DNA of 64,000 bases. It comes from Puccinellia tenuiflora. Lineage: Eukaryota > Streptophyta > Magnoliopsida > Poales > Poaceae. The notes beneath the pieces are model-generated. The model searched no databases, was not told the DNA's origin, and saw only the letters and a program-made list of their open reading frames with translations. Shown piece by piece: positions 21,395-31,190 of the stretch; positions within the stretch are counted from its first letter, which is position 1, and every line of letters starts with the position of its first letter. Position numbers and translations under genes: made by a program. The stretch is taken from NCBI GenBank assembly GCA_012064385.1, contig QRDG01001831.1, positions 1,160,126-1,224,125 of the forward strand. The letters are read 5' to 3'.

Positions 21395-22843
21395 TTTTGT
21401 CTGGGCTTATGGCCAATTTTAGGAACAAACCGGTTTTAAAAGACGTTTAGATAATTTTAAATATAATAATCTTGATAGACCATCGTAATGCATGGGCATT
21501 CAAATAGTATCTATAAAAGTTGTACTATATTAATTAAACCAAATTTATGTTTTTACAAAGTTAAAAAAAGTTATACTGTACTACGGAGTATTATATAACT
21601 ATAAGTAGACTAGATATCTGTTATAAGCTACGGAGCTAGAGTTTGTGCTTGCTTAATTTAAGCAAAGCTATGGTCTTAACGCAACCAATCCGACGATACC
21701 TGTCATAAGCTAAGGAACTATAGAGGAAATCTCAGATTCCGAACTAACGAATCAGTCCGAGGTTAGGCATGTTTTGCAAAGCATCGGCAGCAGGGTCCCC
21801 GACGACTCTGCGCCGCCGACGGCTGCGTTGGTACTTGGTAGACAAATTATAAGTTTTCAACGTCCGTGGGCAGTCAAAACGATTCAACTTTTCTCGGGGT
21901 AGTCGTGCGATCCCACGAGGAGTCGATGATGCGACGCTAGCTCGCAAGCCTTCTCTTTTGGGAGTAAAGATGCACACCCAGCGCATTGCCAACTAGCCGC
22001 CGGCGGACGCCACAGCTATAGGCCCCTGCAAGTATATATCAATTTAGCTCCAAAAGCCTCCCAATATGCGCACTCATCGGGAGCAGAGATCAATAGCTTT
22101 TTTGAGCCATTTTAAGATTTCTTCGTAGCTAGTACTCTATGAAGAATGAGCAATGTTCGGCAAACGTACAAGAACATGCATCCACCCATAATTAACACGC
22201 CAGTGGAAGGTTCGTACAATAAGTAAAAGCCAAAATTGGTGGCACGATGCATATGTGTGCATGCAGAAGTAATGTTATATTCTCGTTGGGGAAGAGGTAG
22301 TAGGTAAAGTGCACTTATGTTATATTATTGTCCATATAGAGATGAAAATGTATATTATAGCTAGGCACATGCAATGTTTTTTACTAGGTGAAAATTAACA
22401 AAAACCGTATTGCAACAGACAATTGTGTCGTGGCAGGACAAATTGAGATCCTTGGTGCGGCATCAAATCTCTCCCGAATTCGTGGTGCGACATGAGTCAA
22501 CTCGGTCCGCGGCAGGATTACTTGTCGCCCGCGACGAAGAGCTTTCACACGGCAGGGTGGGTCAGCAAAACCAGCCCCGGGAGGCAGCGGTGGCAGCTTG
22601 TCGTGGGAAATAATTAAATTGGACAAAGACATCATCTCGGCAGGCTACCGGGGCAATAGTTTAGGGCCGAGAAAGAGTGCACGACAGGGAGCACGACAAC
22701 AGATCTCTAGGGAGACAGTGTCGAGATAGACATTCCTCGGTCAAAGATCTTGGTGACAACAGAAAAATTCCTAGGTCTTGTAGCCTAGGCTTCTTCTCTC
22801 AATCTCTGAATTTAGAAGGAGATAAGTCCCTGTTCAACGAGGT
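21395..22843. other. unassigned, partly retroelement-like
   Basis: AT-rich sequence with a GC-richer patch at 21,770-22,020. The part next to the primer-binding site (22,390-22,843) would be the leader and gag side of a minus-strand LTR element, but no gag motif is readable. Confidence 0.3.
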
Positions 22844-23000
22844 GCTCTGATACCAATATGATACGGGCCGACCTGATAATTCGTTGCAATTTCAGATATA
22901 TAACAAAGAGACTGGACCTGTTTAAGATCAAACCGTAAACCCTAGCAAAATCAGCGTTGAATATATCAAGATCAACTCCACAAAATGGCAACACAGACAC
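22844..23000 (-). mobile_element. LTR-retrotransposon remnant with tRNA-Met PBS
   Basis: GCTCTGATACCA at 22,844-22,855 is the reverse complement of TGGTATCAGAGC, the usual initiator-tRNA-Met primer-binding site. The AT-rich sequence just to the right would be the 3' part of a minus-strand LTR. Its outer boundary is not clear and may extend past the poly(C) tract. Confidence 0.45.
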
Positions 23001-23148
23001 TCACATATCAACAAGAAAACAAACCCATGATATTGGTGTCTCCCTACATGGGACTTTTCTTCGCTCCACTCAAATGTAATTTTATCTATCACATTACAAT
23101 GAAGCCCCCATATAGCTTTATTGCAATGCCCCCCTCCTCACCCACCCA

Positions 23149-23172
23149 CCCCCCCCCCCCCCCCCCCCCCCC
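23149..23172 (+). repeat. poly(C) homopolymer, 24 bp
   Basis: An uninterrupted run of 24 C, preceded by CCCACCCACC. Its length is likely to be uncertain in sequencing. Confidence 0.9.
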
Positions 23173-23200
23173 ACGCCCGGCCGCTTAAACTTGAGTTAAA

Positions 23201-24239
23201 ATGAAGGGACTCTTTCCTAAATAGAAAAATCATATTCATGCTCTAATCTTCTGGTGTGCCATCTTAACACGTCTAAATGGTGGGAACCCATCCATGGTGC
23301 ACAAAGAGAGAACACGCAATAGATGAAACCTCCTATTGGTTCGAACTATTTTGTAACACTGTAAGTATCTCTACAGAAGGATAGCATAGACATCGGAAGA
23401 CTCATCTGAACAGAGTTAATAAGAACAAGTCTATCTCCATATCATAATAGCTTGCCTTGCTAGCATCCTAACTTTCGTTCTTCTACAGGATTCCACTCTT
23501 ACTATGATGGATAGGAATAACTAGGTACCTAACAGAAAGGGAACCAGTTTCACAACCAAATATTTGTCTATCTTGGCCCCAATATCCTTAGCTTTAACAA
23601 AATTGGAGATCTCACTTTATGAAAGTTTATTTTTAAACCAAATTGTTGCTCAAAGATACACAAAACAAGTTTTATGTTCACAACTTGCTGTGAATAATGT
23701 TGTGTAAAAAGAATAGTATCATCAGCGTCGTACTATAATATGGAAACCCCTCTTTAAACAAGGTGCGGAATTAAACCTCTTATTTGTCCATCCTCCTTAC
23801 CCCTTTCAATCAGAATAGCTAACATGCATGTCATTAGCAATTAGGTGAAAATATTTCGTTTATTTCCACCCTGTTATACATGTTTAAGCTTTGCACGTTA
23901 TGTCCACTTGGCTTCTTCATCACGCCTAAGTTTAGCCAGCCTCTCATTTGTGTCCCTTAAGACTTTTCTTTCGGAATCATTTAACAGTATTGTTTCCGCT
24001 TTATATTTATTTGTTTTGAAGTTAGAAGAAATGAAATTGTACCTATAGCTACTGCCCAAAATTCATAGGTTATATTAGGTTTTATTAGCACAAGACTTTG
24101 ACCAGGAATTACTTTCTGAATATGTGGTTCTTGTAACGCAAAGTATATACTTACTGGACTGTGCTACCTAGGGCACGTACCCTAGATTAGACTTCCGTGG
24201 CCACGGATGAAATATGGTAATTTAACCATGCATGCAGGT
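23201..24239. other. unassigned AT-rich sequence
   Basis: No gene or repeat boundary could be supported. Some stretches (for example 23,530-23,770) read like diverged retroelement coding sequence on the minus strand, with no motif strong enough to assign. Confidence 0.25.
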
Positions 24240-24815
24240 AATTAACCAACCCACCACGTGGACTTTTTCATTGGTTTCTAAACTTTAAATGTTTTATCTC
24301 TTGAACCGTAAATCAAAACTCAGATCCGTTTTCACGGTTAGCTTAGTCGCGTCGAGTTCTTCGAAAGTAGATCCCATGTTGATATGTTTTGATAAAAAAA
24401 ACTGACCTTAGTTGCCAGATTATAGTCACTTGGTCACCAGGTTAAAATCAAATAGTTACCAGTTTTTTTGAACTCCCCTACTCACCAATGTAAGTCTTTC
24501 CTGATGTTTAATGTGATGTTTAGAGTGGATCAAATATCCATTCTCTGGATATTTTGATCATCGCTACGAGGAAAAATATGTAAATATTATCTGGTAACTA
24601 TGTGCTATTTGGATAGTAACTGTTAACCCAGTAGCATGGCAACTACGGTATAATAACACAACTGATGACGGAAAAAAAAAGTCGTCAAAACATATTAATA
24701 TGTGATCTTGTTTTGAAGTACTCGTCGAGACGAACCCAACAGTGAAAACGGATCGTCAATTGGATTAACGGTTTAAGAGATAATTCATTTTAAATTTACG
24801 AATGATGGAAAGAAT
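24240..24815. mobile_element. foldback / long-TIR DNA element B
   Basis: The left arm (about 24,250-24,395, with TATCTCTTGAACCG, CCGTTTTCACGGTTAG, TTCGAAAGTAGATCCCAT) is the imperfect reverse complement of the right arm (about 24,690-24,805, with TACTCGTCGAGACGAAC, AGTGAAAACGGATC, ATTAACGGTTTAAGAGATAA). It is a relative of element A at 3,822-6,222. It has an AT-rich core and no coding capacity. Confidence 0.65.
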
Positions 24816-25069
24816 CCTTGTATGCATGCATGACGTTGGCTCTTCCGTCCTATAGGGGTGTGAATGCTACCACCAAACGCCGGATTGAGTTAGTGAGCAT
24901 GGCACGTTTGTTAGATAGATTAATCTCGTATATTACTAGATCCGTTTTAAAAATATTTTTAATTTTGTATCTTATAAAGAATGTATTGATGGAGAAATTC
25001 GTGAAAAGCCTTTATTTTAAGGGAAACCTAATGCGCCTACGGCTAGTAATCACTACCGGAAAAACTATC

Positions 25070-25525
25070 TTTGCCGTGTGGCCATCGCTTTGCCGTGCGC
25101 AATCAATATTGCGGAACACGGCAAAGAATATTTTGCCATGCGTGGAGGAGGGGGATCACGGCAAAGCCAATATGCACGGCAAAACATAAGAAAAGCGCAC
25201 GGCAAATAAATACGCACGGCAAAACATATCGGAAGCACACGGCACATCTACGCCACTCGGCAAAGAAACTTTGCCGTGTGTTTTTCTACCAACCACGGCA
25301 AAGAATTTGACCAGGATTTGCCGCGGTTCCCCGATATTTCGCGGGAAAATATTTCTATTCGCGCGGCTTGTTCCCGCGCGGAAAACAAATTCGCGGGAAA
25401 ACCTTTGCCGTGTACGAAGAAGCAGTGCACGGCACATCATTGCTTTGCCGTGTGGATTCCCTCCAGGCGCACGGCACATCATCTCTTTGCCGTGTTCCCC
25501 GGGAAACCCACACGGCAAAACATGT
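25070..25525. repeat. left subterminal repeats of CACTA element 2
   Basis: Many TTTGCCGTG and CACGGCAAAG motifs occur in alternating orientations, colinear with element 1 at 10,870-11,330. They are the presumed docking sites for the TnpA-like protein. Confidence 0.9.
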
Positions 25526-25784
25526 GTTTCCCCCTCTTTTCTATTTTTGTCGTTTCCGTAGACTTTCTTTGTTTCATTTCTTGTTAAGACTTATAATACA
25601 CTCATTTACTTGAATTAATTATGTTTTTCGATAATATATATATAACCCTCCGGTGGTAGTTCGGGCCGCATGCGTCGTCGCAACCCCTAACAAAGCGGAC
25701 GAAACAGGCAAAAACTCTTGTTTCGGTGGAACCGGCGCCGAGAGGGGTAGACGCATGAACTTTTTTGCTTGGTTGTGTAGATCA

Positions 25785-26185
25785 AGCAAAGCACTCAACA
25801 TAGGTACTCAGCATAGATGAGAACACACACATGAAATAACGTTTATTCTGGAGAAAGAGGAACAACATATGAAGAAAACATAGGTGGGCACACACACACA
25901 ACACTCAATATACGAACTCAACATAGGAAGATGACAACACACACACAGTACTCAACATAGGTACTCAAACAAACTATGACCAGTTCCTAAGCCGCGCGGT
26001 GCTGAGCCGCGGACGCTCTGCTTCCAAAGAGCCGGAACCATGTGAGAATCCCTCGCGTCATAAGGATTCTGAAGATACGGCCAACGCCTGTTATCGACGT
26101 TAGTATCCAACAAATACATGTAGCGATGGACGTGCTCGTCCTCCTCCCTAATACGGCGACGTACCACCTCCTCGGGGTCCGGCGC
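25785..26185 (-). other. foreign segment inside the element, possible captured exon
   Basis: This ~400-bp stretch is absent from element 1 and differs from the array unit. On the minus strand it keeps an open frame with EEVVRRRIREEDEHVHRYMY and DTNVDNRRWPYLQN-type sequence, balanced in composition like real coding DNA. It joins directly to a partial 353-bp unit at ~26,185. Its left part contains CACACACA tracts and repeated ACTCAACATAGG. I do not recognise the protein; capture of a host exon is inference. Confidence 0.45.
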
Positions 26186-29115
26186 TTGGTTCCCGCAACC
26201 TCCCAACACACTCTTATACATATATTAGGGACCAATGCAAGCTTTGGTGGGATTCCGACGCTCCGGACCCCCGGTACGGCGAAACCCTACACCCGCTGGA
26301 AAAAAGTCCAACCTGTCGATCTACCCCTTTGACCGGCGCCGAGAGGGGGTAGACGCATGAACTTTTTTTCTTGGTTGTGTTAGGTTGGTACATAGGACCA
26401 ATGGGAACCAACATTCCATGTGTTCCGTCGCATGATTCCATGCCCGGCACCCGAAACGGGAGTTTCCACCTCTAAGTGTCGGAACTTACTACGGAGTAAG
26501 GGGGGTTCGTCAAGCGGGTCGCACCTCGGAGCCGTATCTTGGTTCCCGCAACCTCCCACACTCTTATACATATATTAGGGACCAATGCAAGTTTTGGTGG
26601 GATTCCGACGCTCCGGACCCCCGGTACGGCGAAACCCTACACCCGCTGGAAAAAAGTCCAACCTGTCGATCTACCCCTTTGACCGGCGCCGAGAGGGGGT
26701 AGACGCATGAACTTTTTTGCTTGGTTGTGTTAGGTTGGTACATAGGACCAATGGGAACCAACATTCAATGTGTTCCGTCGCATGATTCCATGCCCGGCAC
26801 CCGAAACGGGAGTTTCCACCTCTAAGTGTCGGAACTTACTACGGAGTAAGGGGGGTTCGTGAAGCGGGTCGCACCTCGGAGCCGTATCTTGGTTCCCGCA
26901 ATCTCCCAACACACTCTTATACATATATTAGGGACCAATGCAAGCTTTGGTGGGATTCCGACGCTCCGGACCCCCGGTACGGCGAAACCCTACACCCGCT
27001 GGAAAAAAGTCCAACCTGTCGATCTACCCCTTTGACCGGTGCCGAGAGGGGGTAGACGCATGAACTTTTTTGCTTGGTTGTGTTAGGTTGGTACATAGGA
27101 CCAATGGGAACCAACATTCCATGTGTTCCGTCGCACGATTCCATGCTCGGCACCCGAAACGGGAGATTCCACCTTAAGTGTCGGAACTTACTACGGAGTA
27201 AGGGGGTTCGTGAAGCGGGTCGCACCTCGGAGCCGTATCTTGGTTCCCGCAACCTCCCAACACACTCTTATACATATATTAGGGACCAATGAAAGCTTTG
27301 GTGGGATTCCGACGCTCCAAACCCCCGGTACGGCGAAACCCTACACCCGCTGGAAAAAAGTCCAACCTGTCGATCTACCCCTTTGACCGGCGCCGAGAGG
27401 GGGTAGACGCATGAACTTTTTTGCTTGGTTGTGTTAGGTTGGTACATAGGACCAATGGGAACCAACATTCCATGTGTTCCGTCGCATGATTCCATGCCCG
27501 GCACCCGAAACGGGAGATTTCACCTTAAGTGTCGGAACTTACTACGGAGTAAGGGGGGGTTCGTGAAGCGGGTCGCACCTCGGAGCCGTATCTTGGTTCC
27601 CGCAACCTCCCAACACACTCTTATACATATATTAGGTACCAATGCAAGCTTTGGTAGGATTCCGACGCTTCGGACACCCGGTACGGCGAAACCCTACACC
27701 CGCTGGAAAAAAGTCCAACCTGTCGATCTACCCCTTTGACCGGCGCCGAGAGGGGGTAGACGCATGAACTTTTTTGCTTGGTTGTGTTAGGTTGGTACAT
27801 AGGACCAATGGGAACCAACATTCCATGTGTTCCGTCGCATGATTCCATGCCCGGCACCCAAAACGGGAGTTTCGACCTCTAAGTGTCGGAACTTAGTACG
27901 GAGTAAGGGGGGTTCATGAAGCGGGTCGCACCTCGGAGCCGTATCTTGGTTCCCGCAACCTCCCAACACATTCTTATACATATATTAGGGACCAATGCAA
28001 GCTTTGGTGGGATTCCGACGCTCCGGACCCCCGGTACGGCGAAACCCTACACCCGCTGGAAAAAAGTCCAACCTGTCGATCTACCCCTTTGACCGGCGCC
28101 GAGAGGGGGTAGACGCATGAACTTTTTTGCTTGGTTGTGTTAGGTTGGTACATAGGACCAATGGGAACCAACATTCCATGTGTTCCGTCGCATGATTCCA
28201 TGCCCGGCACCCGAAACGGGAGTTTCCACCTCTAAGTGTCGGAACTTACTACGGCAGTAAGGGGGGTTCGTGAAGCGGGTCGCACCTCGGAGCCGTATCT
28301 TGGTTCCCGCAACCTCCCAACACACTCTTATACATATATTAGGGACCAATGCAAGCTTTGGTGGGATTCCGACGCTCCGGACCCCCGGTACGGCGAAACC
28401 CTACACCCGCTGGAAAAAAGTCCAACCTGTCGATCTACCCCTTTGACCGGCACCGAGAGGGGGTAGACGCATGAACTTTTTTGCTTGGTTGTGTTAGGTT
28501 GGTACATAGGACAATGGGAACCAACATTCCATGTGTTCCGTCGCATGATTCCATACCCGGCACCCGAAACGGGAGTTTCCACCTCTAAGTGTCGGAACTT
28601 AGTACGGAGTAAGGGGGGTTCGTGAAGCGGGTCGCACCTCGGAGCCGTATCTTGGTTCCCGCAACCTCCCAACACACTCTTATACATATATTAGGGACCA
28701 ATGCAAGCTTTGGTGGGATTCCGACGCTCCGGACCCCCGGTACGGCGAAACCCTACACCCGCTGGAAAAAAGTCCAACCTGTCGATCTACCCCTTTGACC
28801 GGCGCCGAGAGGGGGTAGACGCATGAACTTTTTTGCTTGGTTGTGTTAGGTTGGTACATAGGACCAATGGGAACCAACATTCCATGTGTTCCGTCGCATG
28901 ATTCCATGCCCGGCACCCGAAACGGGAGATTTCACCTTAAGTGTCGGAACTTACTACGGAGTAAGGGGGGTTCGTGAAGCGGGTCGCACCTCGGAGCCGT
29001 ATCTTGGTTCCCGCAACCTCCCAACACACTCTTATACATATATTAGGGACCAATGCAAGCTTTGGTGGGATTCCGATGCTCCGGACCCCCGGTACGGCGA
29101 AACCCCCGGTACGGC
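26185..29115 (+). repeat. tandem array of ~353-bp units in CACTA element 2 (about 8 copies)
   Basis: Unit starts (ATTCCATGTGTTCCGTCG) recur near 26,413, 26,764, 27,117, 27,470, 27,822, 28,175, 28,527 and 28,879, with period 350-354 bp. Units share variants distinct from element 1, such as ACATAGGACCAATGGGAACC and CATGTGTTCC. The array ends in a partial unit and a short repeat of CCCCCGGTACGGCGAAA near 29,085-29,115. Confidence 0.95.
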
Positions 29116-29225
29116 GAAACCCCTTTCGATGCCGGTCAAGAGGGTAGACGAAAACGTTAAGGTTTTTCCCTGCGGATCTAGGGTTTCGTCTATCCCGGGC
29201 CCCGGAGCGTCGGAAGCCCACCCAA
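29115..29225 (-). repeat. inverted partial 353-bp unit closing the array
   Basis: TAGGGTTTCGTCTATCCCGG followed by CCCCGGAGCGTCGGAAGCCC is the diverged reverse complement of the unit's GTGGGATTCCGACGCTCCGG...GCGAAACCCTA segment. Confidence 0.6.
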
Positions 29226-29346
29226 ACATAACCATAATTTATTACAAAACAATATATAGATAATTAATGTATTAACTGCTAGTAATAAACAGTGAACAAA
29301 AAAAGTAAATAAGAAAAACAATTAAAAGTAAAAACAAATAAAAGAG

Positions 29347-29510
29347 GTGCTTTGCCGTGCGCATTTATGGGTGCACACGGCAAAGAGGTGCTTTGCCGTG
29401 TGGGTACTGCACCGGCGCACGGCAAAGAAATGGCTTGCCGTGTGCGCCCCTGTCAGGCTCACGGCAAAGAAGGTGAGCACGGCAAAGGGCTTATCCCTTT
29501 GCCGGCCACT
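29347..29510. repeat. internal CACGGCAAAG block of element 2
   Basis: Alternating TTTGCCGTG/CACGGCAAAG motifs at an internal position, immediately upstream of the C-rich leader and ~1.7 kb upstream of the transposase ATG. Element 1 has the same block. Confidence 0.85.
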
Positions 29511-30310
29511 CACGGCCACACACACACCCAACGCACACAACGCACGCACACACGCCACACGCACACACGCCGCCGTCCCGCCGCCGCGCCTCCCGTGCCT
29601 CCCCACCGCCCGCATCGCCGCCTCCCACCGCCGCGCCTCCCCGCTCCTCCCCACTGGCGCCGCCACGCCTCCCCGCTCCTCCCCACCGCCACGGACTCCC
29701 CGCTCCTCCCCACCGCCCGCATCGCCGGTCTCCTCCTCCCGACCCGACCTCGCCGACCCGCCCTGACCTCCCCTGCCGCCCCGACCTCCCGGCCTCCTCC
29801 TCCCCGACTCCCCGCCCGCCCCGACCACCCCGGCCTCCTCCTCCCCGACCTCCCCTGCCTCGAGCTCCCCTACCGGCCAGCACTCCCCTGCCTCGAGCTC
29901 CCCTGACGGCGCCCCTCTGCCGGAGCCTCCCCTGCCGCCCCCTATCAGAGCCTCCCCTACCCCCAGCCTCTCGGTGAGCTCCCCTGCCGCGAGCCCCAGC
30001 CACTCACGGCCTCCCCTGCCGCCTCCCCTGCCGCCTCCTCCCCTGCCGCCACTTTTCCACCCCGCGCCCGCCGCCTCCAAGCCGGCCGGACGCAGACCCC
30101 TGCCTCCTCCGGCGCCCCTACTCCAAGCCCGCCGGCCGGGAACGAGCAGGATGAGCTCACCGGCCGGTCCAGGGTGAGCGGTGGCCACATCCCGCCGCCG
30201 ACAGCCCTCCGTCGTCGATCCCGGTCGCCGGCAGCCCTCCACCGTCGATCCCCTGCCGCCTCCCCTGCACTCACCTCGTCGTCCACGACTGCCGCCTCTC
30301 CCCTGCAGGT
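29510..30310 (+). promoter_or_regulatory. C-rich promoter/leader tract of element 2
   Basis: A highly C-skewed plus strand (CCTCCCCGCTCCTCCCC and CTCCCCTGCCG repeats) that keeps several frames open on both strands without protein-like variety. Its position between the internal CACGGCAAAG block and a donor-type splice site (~30,680) suggests the promoter and 5' UTR of the transposase transcript. A TATA box is not obvious. Confidence 0.5.
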
Positions 30311-30771
30311 ATAGGCATGACAACAAGTAGTGTTAATTTTGGTACAAGTTTTAGTGTTAATTTTCGAGTTGGTATATATAACGTGTGTCATGGCAGCAAG
30401 TAGTGGATTGGTGTATGCCTAATTGTGGTGTATGCAAATATGGTTTACAAATTTGGTGGTTTACAAATATGCAAGTAGTGTTATGCCTAGAAGCATTAAG
30501 CAGTACATGAATATTTATGTTGTACATCTGTTCTTATATATATGTTGTTTTCGTGGTTTCAGATATCGTAGTTTACGGGGCTTCTTCTCCAGCTGAGGAG
30601 GGCAACCTTGCTGCCCCTGTTCCTTTTGCGGTTTGCGGGAGCGGCGAGCATCTTCTTCGTTGTTGATCACGCTTCGAGGGTAAGAACTCGTCAGCTCTCT
30701 TGAAAGTACCTAGGGTTTTATTTTGGTCTAGATCACCGAGTCTGTCGCGTCACCTAGGCGTCAATACCCGT

Positions 30772-30841
30772 CCGTAAGCGTTACGCGGAAAAATATGCAC
30801 ATAGAGTTAGAGTTGCATATTTTCAGCCGTAACGCTTACGG
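30772..30841 (+). ncRNA. short palindromic hairpin in the leader intron
   Basis: CCGTAAGCGTTACG (30,773-) pairs with CGTAACGCTTACGG (to 30,841), and AAAATATGCA pairs with TGCATATTTT inside it. This gives arms of about 27 nt around a ~16-nt loop. It is conserved at 15,060-15,127. Confidence 0.6.
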
Positions 30842-30852
30842 CATTTACGGGG

Positions 30853-31068
30853 CAGTCCGCGGGTCCGTGGATTGGGTACGTTCTCCCTGCTCTACCTCGA
30901 TCCGAGATAGAATTTCGGCAGCGCCTCCCCGTTGTTCTCCGGATGCACATTCTCTCGGCTTTTTGCCGAGACGTGTATCGGGAGAGCAGCGGGGAGGTGC
31001 TGCCGAAATTCTGTCTCGGATCGGGGTAGAGCGGGGAGAACGTACTCAATCCACGGGCCCGCGGGCTG
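30853..31068 (+). ncRNA. long near-perfect hairpin in the transposase leader intron
   Basis: The left arm (30,853-30,959, starting CAGTCCGCGGGTCCGTGG) and right arm (30,965-31,068, ending GGGCCCGCGGGCTG) pair along ~100 bp, with only TTTTT as loop. Over the first ~95 positions I count eleven differences: seven U-G, three G-U and one true mismatch. Such a transcript would be a substrate for Dicer-like enzymes. Grass CACTA elements are known to host small-RNA hairpins (rice miR820). Expression and processing are not shown. Confidence 0.7.
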
Positions 31069-31190
31069 TTTAGGTCCAATACCCATTAGAGAGATAGGTG
31101 GATGCATGCCGTAAAATATGGTTTTGTTAAAATTCAATGACATGTTGAACTGAAAGCATTGTGTATGTCTTTTTTGGTACCGATTAAAGG

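Larger units (their letters stand above)
30680..31189 (+). other. probable 5'-UTR intron of the transposase gene
   Basis: A strong donor-like GAGG|GTAAGAAC lies at 30,680. A pyrimidine-rich acceptor (TCTTTTTTGGTACCGATTAAAG) ends one base before the transposase start context GATGGAG. The interval contains both hairpins and no useful coding sequence. The donor-like sequence is conserved in element 1 (~14,964). Confidence 0.55.

Noticed and set aside
25070..25525. CRISPR-like regularly spaced repeats
   Set aside because: The short CACGGCAAAG motifs are irregularly spaced, occur in both orientations and lie at CACTA ends; the genome is eukaryotic.
29322..30326. 334-codon minus-strand ORF over the C-rich leader of element 2
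   Set aside because: Composition-driven: Gly/Arg/Glu-rich, antisense to the transposon genes, and includes the subterminal motif block in its frame.
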